From Algoriphagus litoralis (GTDB lineage: Bacteria; Bacteroidota; Bacteroidia; Cytophagales; Cyclobacteriaceae): 64,000 nucleotides of DNA. Under the pieces are notes generated by a model. That model saw only the letters and a program-made list of their open reading frames with translations, did no database searches and had not been told where the DNA came from. Where the stretch lies: contig NZ_QGOL01000002.1 in the NCBI RefSeq assembly GCF_003259255.1, positions 558,001-622,000 of the forward strand. Direction: 5' to 3'. Position numbers and translations under genes: made by a program. Shown here in pieces: positions 27,301 through 36,124 of this stretch; the first letter of the stretch is position 1, and every line of letters begins with the position of its first letter.

Positions 27301-27506
27301 GTCTGAAAAACGTAGAACTAGGCTATAATTTCCCTGCGCACCTCTCTGAGAAAGTGGGAGTACGGAACCTTAGAATCTATGCGAATGGACTCAATCTGTT
27401 GACTTGGGATAAGTTTGGTGCATTTGACCCTGAATCAAATAGCTCCACTGGACAGTATTACCCTCAGGCCAGAATTATCAGCACAGGAATTAATGTCACA
27501 TTCTAA
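24336..27506 (+). CDS. SusC/RagA family TonB-linked outer membrane protein
   Basis: Outer-membrane TonB-dependent transporter of 1056 residues that imports oligomers or other nutrients together with its SusD lid. A signal peptide ends at AQA. A carboxypeptidase-regulatory-like domain follows (SGEDNLPLPGVSILLKG), then the SusC signature EEVIVVGYGEQKKETITGSV and the plug with VIDGIPA and VLKDASAAIYGSRAANGVI. A beta barrel ends in GINVTF, with the usual aromatic C-terminus. The start at 24336 was chosen over one 13 codons earlier because it gives a normal signal peptide. The SusD gene begins 12 bp downstream. Confidence 0.95.
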   Translation: MKISTSVRLTCLTFLMCLFYFGTAQAQTKEVSGVVISGEDNLPLPGVSILLKGTTSGTVTDVDGKFKIAVSSDQSVLVFSFIGFQTQEVVVGAQSEFTITLGPDMKSLEEVIVVGYGEQKKETITGSVATVKGGELAKSPAVNLSNSIAGRMPGVVAVNRSGEPGYDGSSIRIRGSNTLGNNDALIVIDGIPARAGGIDRLNPNDIESISVLKDASAAIYGSRAANGVILVTTKRGKSGVPELTFQVNQGWAQPTVVPDLADAAQYAGMLNDLDIYALPVSEWNAANEAYKQNGEYLRPNGQIRNAPYTPEELELYRNGSDPWFYPNTDWYSATLKEWSPQTRMNAQLVGGSDKVRYMTSIGYQNQDGYYKQSATGFKQYDIRLNLDADVNKYIKVGVGILAREEQRFFPTRGAGAIFRMQMRGKPNQPAFWPNGLPGPDIENGENPVVITTNQTGYDRDTRDYFQTNGTLEIKIPGVEGLKITGTAAVDKTMRFLKRWETPWTLYQLGSGFEADGVTPVLVPSKRGPAEPRLSQGNENTLNILLGTVASYDRVIAENHTINILAGFNKETVEGNNFNAFRRYFISSAIDQLFAGGDLEKNNGGSAFERARLNYFGRASYNYKEKYLAEFLWRYDGSYIFPENTRYGFFPGIMLGWVVSDENFWKNSLGKTFDFFKIRGSWGQLGNDQIFFNGVLQEYQFLSTYGFSSYIANGTEVKTLFETRVPNNAITWEIANNSNLGFEGQFLQGKVFFEFDVFYNKRTNILWRKNASVPQSTGLILPAENIGEVENKGFDLNLGYRGNIGDMTFSVGVNGGYAKNKILFWDEAPGAPEWQRSTGKPMNTFLVYQYDGVFATQEDIDSESLDYSAITNNLRPGDMKYKDWDGDGAITDKDRVRMDNNDIPLFQGGMTMNFAFKNFDLAVLFQGAAGARQYVSAGESGNIGNYLLEIHDNRWTIDNPSSVHPRIANRSDQYYSGGNTYWFRNTDYIRLKNVELGYNFPAHLSEKVGVRNLRIYANGLNLLTWDKFGAFDPESNSSTGQYYPQARIISTGINVTF

Positions 27507-27518
27507 CATTTGGAACAC

Positions 27519-29372
27519 ATGAAAAGAATCAATAAATATTTTGCTTTTCTGCTCGCAGCTTGCTTCACCTTGACAGCATGTAACGATGACTTTCTGAATA
27601 CCAAGCCCTTGGGTGAGGTGGATGAGACAAGCGTATGGACAGATCTTGCTTTAGCAGAAGCATTCGTGGTAGGTATCTACCAAGGTCTGGGTAATGGCGG
27701 TTTTGACGAGCAAATGCTCGCTTCGCTGACTGATGAAGCTATCTTCACTCACCCGGGCCGTGGGATCAATACGATCACCGAAGCCAGATCCAATCCCGCC
27801 GATATTGGCTGGGTTAATGGGACTTTGGCCTGGAATTCTATGTATTCGAGGATCAGAGCGGCAAATCTTGCCATAGAAAAGCTTACAGACCCTGATTTTC
27901 CTCATTCAGGAGCAACTGCTGACCGTTTAATCGCTGAGGCTAAATTTATGAGAGCCTATTATTATCACCAGTTATTAAGATACTATGGTGGTTTTCCGAT
28001 CATCGATTTTGCATACACCTTGGACGCAGAGACATTTGAAATCCCGCGCAACACCTTTGAGGAATGTGTCAATTTCATCGTAGCGGATCTTGATGAAGCA
28101 GCTAATCTGCTCATAGGGAAATCTGCCATCCGTGGTCGAGCGACCCAGGCATCAGCTTTGGCTCTAAAGTCCAGAGTACTTCTGTACGCAGCCAGCGATC
28201 TTCATGATGGCCCTACTGCATCTTCCAAGTCCGCAGATCTAGCTTCTTATGGCAACCTTGAAATCTTGGCGTATACTTCCGGCAATAGAACCGAGAGATG
28301 GCAAAAGGCTCAGGCTGCAGCTAAAGCAGTTTTGGATATCACTTCAGGAAACCAAATGGGGCTTTCGGCTCCAGTAGCTCATGAAGATGGAATCCAGACC
28401 TATATCAATAACTCAATGGCGAGAAATGGTGGTGAGTCTGAGATTCTTTTGGGTCGGTATTTTATCAATCTGAAAACCGAAAACGGCGGTCGGCAAGGCC
28501 TATTTAATGGTCCAAACGGCTACAACAACTGGGCTGGAAATACTCCGGTACAATTGCTTGTCGATGATTATGAAATGATGGACGGCACTTCCTTCTCTTG
28601 GGATAACCCTGAACATGCAGCTGCTCCTTATGACAACAGAGATGCTCGATTCTACGCTTCAGTTCTTTATGATGGAGCCCAGTGGAAGCCTAGATCTTCT
28701 GCCAATCAACCCCGGGATCCATTGGGTCAGATCCAGACTGGAACCTACGAAGTAGTCTCTGGAGGAGAAGTAGTTCCCCATTTCGGATTGGATACTAGAA
28801 ACAGTCCGATCGAAGACTGGAATGGATCCTACACCGGCTATTATTTCCGCAAGTTCATTGATGCCAATCCCGCCATTGTGGATCAGAATACATGGCAGGA
28901 AGTTCCTTGGCCAGTATTGAGATATACAGAGGCGGTGTTGAATTATGTGGAAGCCTCCATAGAATTGGGACAGGAAGATGAGGCTAAAGCCTGGCTAAAT
29001 CAGATTAGGTATCGAGTCGGTCAGCCTGCGATCACGGAAACAGGAGAAGCGCTCAAAGAGCGATACAGAAACGAGCGACGAATAGAGATGGCTTATGAAG
29101 AGCAGCGCTATCACGATGTACGTCGTTGGATGATTGCTGAAGAAACGCTGGGAAGACAGGCAAACGGCATCAACATCACCGGTACCCTCAAGCCAGGTCA
29201 GTCGCTCAGTACATACAGATATGATCCCACGGTCTACAATTATGTCTACAAAGTAATCGACATGGATCCGGGTAAGGAAAACCGTAAATGGTTGGATAAG
29301 ATGTATTATCTACCCATCCACCGGGACGAAATGAACCGAAATGCACAACTGGTTCAGAATCCGGGATACTAA
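27519..29372 (+). CDS. RagB/SusD family nutrient-uptake outer membrane lipoprotein
   Basis: Surface lipoprotein of 617 residues that forms the lid over the SusC barrel. The lipobox LTAC is followed by NDDFLNTKPLGE, the classical SusD beginning. TPR-like helices carry AEAKFMRAYYYHQLLRYYGG, and the C-terminal part has LNQIRYRVG, RRIEMAYEEQRYHDVRRW and YLPIHRDEMNRNAQLVQNPGY. The ATG at 27519 replaces a TTG three codons upstream. A strong terminator-like hairpin follows at 29390. Confidence 0.95.
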   Translation: MKRINKYFAFLLAACFTLTACNDDFLNTKPLGEVDETSVWTDLALAEAFVVGIYQGLGNGGFDEQMLASLTDEAIFTHPGRGINTITEARSNPADIGWVNGTLAWNSMYSRIRAANLAIEKLTDPDFPHSGATADRLIAEAKFMRAYYYHQLLRYYGGFPIIDFAYTLDAETFEIPRNTFEECVNFIVADLDEAANLLIGKSAIRGRATQASALALKSRVLLYAASDLHDGPTASSKSADLASYGNLEILAYTSGNRTERWQKAQAAAKAVLDITSGNQMGLSAPVAHEDGIQTYINNSMARNGGESEILLGRYFINLKTENGGRQGLFNGPNGYNNWAGNTPVQLLVDDYEMMDGTSFSWDNPEHAAAPYDNRDARFYASVLYDGAQWKPRSSANQPRDPLGQIQTGTYEVVSGGEVVPHFGLDTRNSPIEDWNGSYTGYYFRKFIDANPAIVDQNTWQEVPWPVLRYTEAVLNYVEASIELGQEDEAKAWLNQIRYRVGQPAITETGEALKERYRNERRIEMAYEEQRYHDVRRWMIAEETLGRQANGINITGTLKPGQSLSTYRYDPTVYNYVYKVIDMDPGKENRKWLDKMYYLPIHRDEMNRNAQLVQNPGY

Positions 29373-29389
29373 AAATCCTGATTAACTTG

Positions 29390-29427
29390 TCTGAGCTATC
29401 CCATCTGGGGTAGCTCAGATTTTATTT
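29390..29427 (+). terminator. Strong hairpin with T-rich tail between susD and the FG-GAP gene
   Basis: A 13-bp stem with one G-T wobble (TCTGAGCTATCCC / GGGGTAGCTCAGA), loop ATCT, then TTTTATTT. The next gene starts 2-3 bases after the T tract. It could end most susCD transcription and lower expression of the genes downstream. Confidence 0.75.
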
Positions 29428-29429
29428 CT

Positions 29430-32400
29430 ATGAAGCATTTTAATACACCCTGTTGGCTGATCCTCCTTGCATGGATGATTTTTTCCTGCGAAAAAGAAAA
29501 TCAGCAAAATCAAATTGAGGATTCTGAAGCCATAGATCCCATATTTCAACTACTTAATCCTGATTCGACAGGAATTACTTTTTCAAATCCGATCGAGGAA
29601 AATCTCAATTTAAACGTACTCATGTATGAATACCTCTACAATGGTGGAGGAGTAGCCATCGGAGATCTCAATCAAGATGGATGGGATGACATTTACTTTT
29701 CGGCAAATGTGGGGCAGAATCAACTGTACCTCAATGAAGGCGATCTGAAGTTTAAAGATATCACCCAAGTTTCAGGAGCCTCCGGTAGACCGGGGCCATG
29801 GAAGACAGGCGTTGTTTTGGTGGATATTAATGGGGACAAAAAGCTGGATATCTACCTTTGTCACTCTGGCGCTTTGCAACCTGAAAAGCGGAAAAATGAG
29901 CTCTTTATCAATCAAGGAAATGATGCCAATGGCATTCCCCAATTCAAAGAAATGGCCGAGGAGTATGGCATAGCCTCCCAGTCCACCTCTACCTCAGCAG
30001 CTTTTTTCGACTTTGATCTCGACGGAGATTTAGATCTCTTTCTATTGAATCACAATACCAAATCAATTCAGAATTTTGATCCATCTGTCACCAAAAAGCT
30101 TCTGACTGAAAAGCACGAAGCAGGTTCTCAGCTCTTTGAAAATCAAAATGGAAAGTTTGTTGAGATCACTCAAAAAGCTGGAATTTCAAGTTCTAGCCTT
30201 TCCTATGGCTTGGGTGTGTCCGTGGCCGATGTGACTGGAGATGGATGGCCGGATATCTACATAGGCAACGACTACTCTATGCCGGACTACCTGTATATCA
30301 ATCAGCAAGACGGGACATTTCGGGATGAAATCCAGACTATGCTGGATCATGTCTCTCATTTTTCGATGGGTAATGACATCGCTGACATCAATAATGATGG
30401 CTTGCTGGATATTTTTACGCTTGACATGCTTCCGGAGGATAATTTGAGACAAAAGCTCCTCCTTTCTCCCGATAATTTCGAAATGTTTCAGTTGAATCTG
30501 GACAGGGGGTTTTACTATCAATACATGCGAAACATGCTGCATATCAATGCAGGAGATGGGACTTTTCAGGAAGTTGGACAGCTCTCGGGCATCTCCAATA
30601 CTGACTGGTCTTGGGCAGCACTTTTTTCTGATTTTGATCTCGATGGGTGGAAAGATATCTACATCACCAACGGCTATCTGAGGGATTACAACAATCAGGA
30701 CTTTTTGAAATACATGGATAACTATGTCAGGACTTCCGGCGGACAGTTGAAGCGGGAGGATTTGCTCAATCTGGTCAAATCCATGAGTTCTTCCAATTTG
30801 AAAAATTACACCTTTAGGAATAATGGTGATCTGACCTTCGAAAATGTAAGTCAGGCATGGGGCCTTGCCCAAAACGGTAACAGCAACGGTGCAGCCTATG
30901 CTGACCTCGACAATGATGGTGATCTTGATCTAGTCATCAACAATATTAATTCCCCAGCTTTTGTCTATGAAAATCTCGCGGTGCAAAAGCAAAAGGGAAA
31001 TTTTCTAAAGATCGAGCTAAATGGGGAAGGGAAAAATACCCAGGGCCAAGGTGCTTTGGTTTCCTTGTTTTCCAAGGGGAAAGTACAAGTTCAGGAGCAA
31101 AATCTCTATCGCGGATTCCAATCTTCCGTTTCTCCCAAATTGATATTTGGCTTGGGGCAGAATTCAGGGGTTGATTCCGTTCAGGTGACTTGGCCAGGAG
31201 GGGAAGTTTCCAGACTTTTCAACATTGAAGTCAATCAATCTATCGTGATTTCCCAAGCAGAAGCACAGAAAGTTCCAAAATCCAAACCTATCAAAATTGA
31301 TCCTTTGCTGGCTTCAGTTGGCAAACTTGACGTTCCAAAAGCTTTAGAAGTAAATGATTTCAAGCGTCAGCCTCTGTTAAGTTTTGGAATATCCGGCAAT
31401 GGAAAAGCGATGCTTGCAGAGGATTTCAACTCAGATGGAAATCCAGACATTTTCATAGGGGGTGGGGCAGGAGTAAGCGGCAGAATATTTTTTGGCCAAA
31501 AAAACGGGCAGTTTGGAATACCTGATTCCACAGCATTTTATACCTCTGCTGGGTCTGAAGACAGCGATGCCTTGAGTTTTGATGCCAATAGCGATGGATT
31601 TCCGGATCTGTTAGTGACCAGTGGAGGCATGCATCAATTTTCCAATGGAGATTCAAAGTTTCAAGATCGCCTGTATCTCAATGACGGCAAGGGGAAATTT
31701 ACTCTTTCTCCAAACTCACTTCCCACTGAAGCTTTTGCAACAGGCTCAGCTATTATTCTTGATTTCAATGGTGACAGCATATCCGACATTTTTGTCGGAG
31801 CTAGGGTCATTTCCGGCCAGTATCCGACTTCTTCAGGAGCCAGGATTTGGATTGGCGATGGACAGGGGAATTTCACTGACCAAACCGATCAGTTGGTTCC
31901 AGAATTCAAAAACTTGGGCATGATCACAGATTCAGGCGTCGCAGATTTGAATGGTGACGGACAGGAGGAGCTGGTCCTAGTAGGCGATGCCATGCCGATT
32001 TCTATCTTTTCCAAGACAGAAAATCGCTGGATCAATACCACAACAACCTACTTCGAAACACCTCAGGTCGGATTTTGGTCTGATTTGCTGATTGGTGATT
32101 GGGATGGTGATGGCAAGCCAGAGCTTTTTGTGGGCAATCACGGACGGAATTCCCAGCTATTTTCATCCGAAGAACAGCCCATGGAATTGCTTTACAAAGA
32201 CTTTGATGGCAATGGATCCACCGATGCAATCCTGAGTTATTACATTCAGGGCGAAAAATATCCTTCAGCCAGCCGCGACGAGGTTTTGGGTCAGGTTCTG
32301 TTTTTGAAGAAGAGATACCTTGATTTCAAAAGCTTCTCTGAGGTGAAAATGGATGAGCTTTTTACTCCTAAAGAGCGAGAAGATAGTCGCTCTATTTTCA

Positions 32401-32783
32401 TCAATCGGCTTGAAACCAGCTATTTTGCTTTGGATCAAAATTCAAAATTTCAGCCCAAATCTCTTCCTTTGGCAGCCCAGTTTTCACCGGTTTTCGCCGC
32501 TGCAGCTGTAGATTTGAATCAGGATGGAAACTTAGACCTGATTTTTGGAGGGAACCTGTTTGATACCAAACTCAAATTTGGGAAATACGACGCCAATCAT
32601 GGAACAGTATTTCTAGGTGATGGGAAGGGAAGCTTCCAATCAACAAGTTCAATGGAATCCGGTCTCGCTCTTAAGGGTGAAATAAGAAAAATTGAGGTAC
32701 TTGGTGATTATTTGCTTTTCTATCTGAAAGACAGCGGAATTCATGTTTTTAAGCGCCATTTATCAAAAGAAATACCTCAGTAA
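29430..32783 (+). CDS. FG-GAP/VCBS repeat and ASPIC/UnbV domain lipoprotein (CRTAC1-like)
   Basis: A very large (1117-residue) surface lipoprotein; the signal ends at IFSC. It has about fourteen calcium-site-like FG-GAP motifs of the type D-x-(N/D)-x-DG-x-x-D (DLNQDGWDDIYF, DFDLDGDLDLFL, DLDNDGDLDLVI, DWDGDGKPELFVGN). An ASPIC/UnbV domain lies near residues 523-600 (LYRGFQSSVSPKLIFGLGQ, VTWPGG). The layout suggests two beta-propellers flanking the ASPIC module. Such proteins are often found beside SusCD pairs. The ligand is unknown. Confidence 0.88.
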   Translation: MKHFNTPCWLILLAWMIFSCEKENQQNQIEDSEAIDPIFQLLNPDSTGITFSNPIEENLNLNVLMYEYLYNGGGVAIGDLNQDGWDDIYFSANVGQNQLYLNEGDLKFKDITQVSGASGRPGPWKTGVVLVDINGDKKLDIYLCHSGALQPEKRKNELFINQGNDANGIPQFKEMAEEYGIASQSTSTSAAFFDFDLDGDLDLFLLNHNTKSIQNFDPSVTKKLLTEKHEAGSQLFENQNGKFVEITQKAGISSSSLSYGLGVSVADVTGDGWPDIYIGNDYSMPDYLYINQQDGTFRDEIQTMLDHVSHFSMGNDIADINNDGLLDIFTLDMLPEDNLRQKLLLSPDNFEMFQLNLDRGFYYQYMRNMLHINAGDGTFQEVGQLSGISNTDWSWAALFSDFDLDGWKDIYITNGYLRDYNNQDFLKYMDNYVRTSGGQLKREDLLNLVKSMSSSNLKNYTFRNNGDLTFENVSQAWGLAQNGNSNGAAYADLDNDGDLDLVINNINSPAFVYENLAVQKQKGNFLKIELNGEGKNTQGQGALVSLFSKGKVQVQEQNLYRGFQSSVSPKLIFGLGQNSGVDSVQVTWPGGEVSRLFNIEVNQSIVISQAEAQKVPKSKPIKIDPLLASVGKLDVPKALEVNDFKRQPLLSFGISGNGKAMLAEDFNSDGNPDIFIGGGAGVSGRIFFGQKNGQFGIPDSTAFYTSAGSEDSDALSFDANSDGFPDLLVTSGGMHQFSNGDSKFQDRLYLNDGKGKFTLSPNSLPTEAFATGSAIILDFNGDSISDIFVGARVISGQYPTSSGARIWIGDGQGNFTDQTDQLVPEFKNLGMITDSGVADLNGDGQEELVLVGDAMPISIFSKTENRWINTTTTYFETPQVGFWSDLLIGDWDGDGKPELFVGNHGRNSQLFSSEEQPMELLYKDFDGNGSTDAILSYYIQGEKYPSASRDEVLGQVLFLKKRYLDFKSFSEVKMDELFTPKEREDSRSIFINRLETSYFALDQNSKFQPKSLPLAAQFSPVFAAAAVDLNQDGNLDLIFGGNLFDTKLKFGKYDANHGTVFLGDGKGSFQSTSSMESGLALKGEIRKIEVLGDYLLFYLKDSGIHVFKRHLSKEIPQ

Positions 32784-32801
32784 AATCAGAATACAGTAAT
32801 T

Positions 32802-32809
32802 TAAATTTG
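32802..32809 (+). promoter_or_regulatory. Possible -7 element before the SUMF1-like gene
   Basis: TAAATTTG fits TAnnTTTG and lies 107 bases before the start at 32916. The -33 TTG is not evident. If real, the SUMF1/oxidoreductase/isomerase genes have their own transcript. Confidence 0.35.
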
Positions 32810-32915
32810 TAATTGCCCCGGCGTAACCCTGAATTCGAGCTTGACCGAAAAGTTATTCACAAGAATGATTATCTGAAATGCGAGATTGCAAATGGCCGCG
32901 AAAAAATATAGTCAA

Positions 32916-33872
32916 ATGAAAAAGTACCTTGCTGCAACAGGCTTGTTGCTCATGAGCTTCCAGGTGAATCAAGATGATGTCTTTGAAGCCTATACCCAAA
33001 AAATACCCGGAACAGAGGTCACTTTCGACCTTACACCTATACCTGCCGGTTCATTTTTGATGGGCTCGAATGATCAGCAGTTTCCTGATCAAAATCCAGC
33101 ACATGAGGTGAAAATCGATGCCTTCTGGATCGGTGTACATGAGGTGACTTGGGATGCTTTTGAGCTTTTTCTGGATAAGCATTACGAAGAATCAATGACC
33201 GAAGGTGGATTGGAGGAGCGGGTAGATGGATTGACGCGTCCCAGCTTGCCATACCTTGATATGACTTTTGGGATGGGAAAAGAAGGCAAGCCTGCCGTAG
33301 GAATGACACAATACGGAGCCCTTCAATTTTGCCATTGGCTGTATTTGAAGACCGGTATTTTCTACAGAATTCCAACAGAGGCTGAGTGGGAATATGCCGC
33401 AAGAGCAGGATCAAAAGAGCGATTTTTCTTCGGTGATGATGCTTCCAAACTTTCCGAATTTGCTTGGACCAAAGCAAACAGTGAGGGAAGTACTCAGCCA
33501 GTAGGCAAAAAGAAACCCAATGCATGGGGACTTTTCGATGTTTATGGAAATGTTCAAGAGTGGACTATGGATCTTTACGAACCCGATTTTTATACCAGGT
33601 CAGGCAAGGATAATCCACTTAATAAAGCGGACAAACTTTATCCCCATGTTGTTCGGGGAGGTAGTTTTAAAACTGCAGAGGATCAGATCGGCTCAGCTTA
33701 CCGAAGCCCATCGGACCCGGCTTGGAAGCGCATCGATCCCCAAATCCCAAAAAGTCAATGGTGGTTTCCAGAGGCGCCGTTTATCGGCCTGAGGATCGTA
33801 AGACCGCTTATTCCACCTTCTCCAGAGGAAATCCAAGCTTATTATAACCAAGAGCCAATCGCAGATTATTAA
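32916..33872 (+). CDS. SUMF1/FGE-sulfatase domain protein, probably not a sulfatase activator
   Basis: An exported protein of about 318 residues. The C-type-lectin-like SUMF1 fold is clear: IPAGSFLMGSNDQQFPDQNP, RIPTEAEWEYAARAG, NAWGLFDVYGNVQEW, VVRGGSF and the closing FIGLRIVRP. True formylglycine-generating enzymes use a Cys pair between the RGGS motif and the C-terminus. Here that segment (GSAYRSPSDPAWKR) has no Cys, and no sulfatase is near, so a binding or structural role is more likely. The ATG at 32916 gives a hydrophobic signal; ATGs 8-10 codons upstream are possible. Confidence 0.83.
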   Translation: MKKYLAATGLLLMSFQVNQDDVFEAYTQKIPGTEVTFDLTPIPAGSFLMGSNDQQFPDQNPAHEVKIDAFWIGVHEVTWDAFELFLDKHYEESMTEGGLEERVDGLTRPSLPYLDMTFGMGKEGKPAVGMTQYGALQFCHWLYLKTGIFYRIPTEAEWEYAARAGSKERFFFGDDASKLSEFAWTKANSEGSTQPVGKKKPNAWGLFDVYGNVQEWTMDLYEPDFYTRSGKDNPLNKADKLYPHVVRGGSFKTAEDQIGSAYRSPSDPAWKRIDPQIPKSQWWFPEAPFIGLRIVRPLIPPSPEEIQAYYNQEPIADY

Positions 33873-33893
33873 CAACCCTAATTAACCATATCT

Positions 33894-35207
33894 ATGAAAA
33901 ACTTGAATTCCAGAAGGGATTTTATCAAGACCTCCGCCCTCGTCACAGGTGGGATATTGGCCCCTTCATTTATCGTTCCAGGGGCATATGCTGCTCCTGC
34001 CAATGAATTGAAACTGGCAGTAATCGGCTGTGGCGGCCGGGGAACAGGCGCAGTATTTCAGGCTTTTGAGACAGGACATCCGATCAAACTCGTTGCAATG
34101 GCGGATGCATTTCAAGATCGATTGGACAATAGCTACAAGGCGATTTTTGACAAGTATGGCAAAGACAAAGTGGATGTACCTGTAGAAAAACGTTTTGTAG
34201 GATTTGATGGGTATAAGAAAGCCATGGCAGAGGCAGATGTAGTCATTCTGGCCGCACCTCCAGGCTTCCGTCCCTCCCATTTTGAAGAGGCGGTGAACCA
34301 GGGGAAGCAGATTTTTGCTGAAAAGCCGATGGCTACAGACGCAGCAGGTATCCGAAAGGTGTTGGCAGCAGCCGAAGTTGCCAAGGCCAAAAAATTGAAT
34401 GTGGTGGTAGGTCTGCAGCGTCACTATCAGAATAACTATCGGGAGGTGATGAAGCGGGTGCACAATGGTGACCTCGGAGAAATCATTGGTGGACAGGTGT
34501 ACTGGAACGATGGAGGAGTTTGGGTGCGCGAGCGGAAGCCCGAGCAGACCGAGATGGAATACCAGATGCGAAATTGGTATTACTTCAACTGGCTCTGCGG
34601 AGATCATATCGTAGAGCAGCATGTGCACAATATTGATATCGCCAACTGGGCTAAAAACGCTTACCCAGTCAAAGCAGAGGGAACAGGTGGGCGAGCTGTC
34701 CGCACAGGCAAAGACCATGGAGAAATTTTTGATCACCACGTCCTGACTTTCACCTATGCGGATGGGTCAGTGATCCATTCGGAGTGTCGTCATTTCCCGG
34801 GTGCCGCAAACCGTGTCGATGAAACCTTCCAAGGAACCAAAGGAAAAGTATTTCTAAGTGCAGGAAATCACGGCGTGATGACCGATTGGAAAGGCAATCC
34901 CATCTACACCCATGATCGGGAAAATCAACCAAATCCGTACCAGCAAGAGCACGATGAGCTTTGGGCCACTTTGGTCAAAGGCGAATACAAGTTTGCTGAT
35001 GCCGAAAACGCTGCGAAATCCACTATGACAGCCATTATGGGCCGCTATGCCACCTATTCCGGCAAAGTGTTGACTTGGGATGAAGCGCTAAATGGATCGA
35101 TTGATTTGTTCCCAGATACATTAGCATGGGATGCCATGCCAAAGATCCTTCCTGGCGATGATGGATATTATCCACATGCAATTCCGGGTAAATCTAAAGT
35201 GGTGTAA
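33894..35207 (+). CDS. Tat-exported Gfo/Idh/MocA family oxidoreductase
   Basis: A 437-residue NAD(P)-dependent sugar oxidoreductase. The N-terminus carries a twin-arginine signal (SRRDFIK followed by a hydrophobic stretch ending near GAYAAP), so it is predicted to be periplasmic. The Rossmann motif is VIGCGGRGTGAV, and the catalytic lysine lies in FAEKPMATD. The C-terminal part (YFNWLCGDHIVEQHVHNID) is typical of the group next to SusCD loci. The sugar substrate is unknown. It is one unit with the isomerase and small propeller genes that follow (2-bp gap, then a 4-bp overlap). Confidence 0.9.
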   Translation: MKNLNSRRDFIKTSALVTGGILAPSFIVPGAYAAPANELKLAVIGCGGRGTGAVFQAFETGHPIKLVAMADAFQDRLDNSYKAIFDKYGKDKVDVPVEKRFVGFDGYKKAMAEADVVILAAPPGFRPSHFEEAVNQGKQIFAEKPMATDAAGIRKVLAAAEVAKAKKLNVVVGLQRHYQNNYREVMKRVHNGDLGEIIGGQVYWNDGGVWVRERKPEQTEMEYQMRNWYYFNWLCGDHIVEQHVHNIDIANWAKNAYPVKAEGTGGRAVRTGKDHGEIFDHHVLTFTYADGSVIHSECRHFPGAANRVDETFQGTKGKVFLSAGNHGVMTDWKGNPIYTHDRENQPNPYQQEHDELWATLVKGEYKFADAENAAKSTMTAIMGRYATYSGKVLTWDEALNGSIDLFPDTLAWDAMPKILPGDDGYYPHAIPGKSKVV

Positions 35208-35209
35208 TC

Positions 35210-36124
35210 ATGGAAAGAAGAGGATTTATCAAACGGATGGGCTTGGGAAGCGCCATTCTAGGAGCAACTGGCGCGATGAGTATTCCGGCAATAGCAGGAG
35301 AAAAAGTGAAGGCTCCCACGTTCAATATGGACTTTGCACCGCATTTCGGGATGTTTAGAAATTCTGCCCCGGGAGGAATCGTCGACGAGCTGAAATTCAT
35401 GGCAGATCAGGGATTCCGTTCTTTGGAAGATAATGGGATGCTCAAAAGATCAGTAGCAGATCAGGAGTTGATCGGAAAAACGCTCAATGACCTTGGCATG
35501 CGAATGGGCGTCTTTGTCATTGATGGCGGCGACAACTGGAAAGTATCTCTGACTACAGGCAAGCAGGAATTTTTGGACGTGTTCCTGAAAACCTGCCGGG
35601 AATCTGTGGAGGTAGCCAAGCGGGTTGGAGCCAAATGGGCAACGGTTGTTCCGGGGTATTTTGAGCGGAATCTCCCCATGGGTGTGCAGACTGGAAACGT
35701 CATCGAAGCCTTGAAACGGGGTGCTGAAATACTGGAGCCTGCTGGCTTGACCATGGTGTTGGAGCCGTTGAGTGATAATCCGGATCTTTTTCTTCGCCAT
35801 GCAGACCAGACGTACATGATCTGCAAAGCAGTGGATAGTCCGAGCTGCAAGATCCTCTACGACATCTACCACATGCAGCGTAACGAAGGAAACCTAATCG
35901 CGACGATGGAGAAGACTTGGAGTGAAATCGCTTACATCCAGATCGGAGATAATCCGGGAAGAAAAGAACCGGGCACCGGAGAGATTCATTACGGGAATGT
36001 TTTCAAGTACATTCATTCCAAAGGATTTAATGGCGTCATGGGTATGGAGCATGGGAATGCGCTACCGGGTGTCGAGGGAGAAAAAGCCCTGATCGAGGCC
36101 TACAGAAAAGTGGATATTGTATGA
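35210..36124 (+). CDS. Tat-exported hydroxypyruvate-isomerase-like TIM-barrel protein
   Basis: A 304-residue protein with a twin-arginine signal (ERRGFIKR, hydrophobic core to about residue 27), then a xylose-isomerase-like TIM barrel. The metal and substrate motifs resemble hydroxypyruvate isomerase: VLEPLSD, KILYDIYHMQRNEGN, QIGDNPGRKEPGTGEI and GMEHGN. Periplasmic export of such an enzyme is notable, and the upstream Tat-dependent oxidoreductase is the obvious partner: one oxidises a sugar, the other may isomerise the product. That scheme is inference. Confidence 0.87.
   Translation: MERRGFIKRMGLGSAILGATGAMSIPAIAGEKVKAPTFNMDFAPHFGMFRNSAPGGIVDELKFMADQGFRSLEDNGMLKRSVADQELIGKTLNDLGMRMGVFVIDGGDNWKVSLTTGKQEFLDVFLKTCRESVEVAKRVGAKWATVVPGYFERNLPMGVQTGNVIEALKRGAEILEPAGLTMVLEPLSDNPDLFLRHADQTYMICKAVDSPSCKILYDIYHMQRNEGNLIATMEKTWSEIAYIQIGDNPGRKEPGTGEIHYGNVFKYIHSKGFNGVMGMEHGNALPGVEGEKALIEAYRKVDIV

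Noticed and set aside
30186..30872. 228-codon open frame antisense to the FG-GAP gene
   Set aside because: It mirrors the repeated Asp/Gly codons of the real gene and has no signal, motif or promoter.
33966..34739. 257-codon open frame antisense to the Gfo/Idh/MocA gene
   Set aside because: Cys/His/Ser-rich mirror of a strongly coding strand; the opposite strand is a clear family member.
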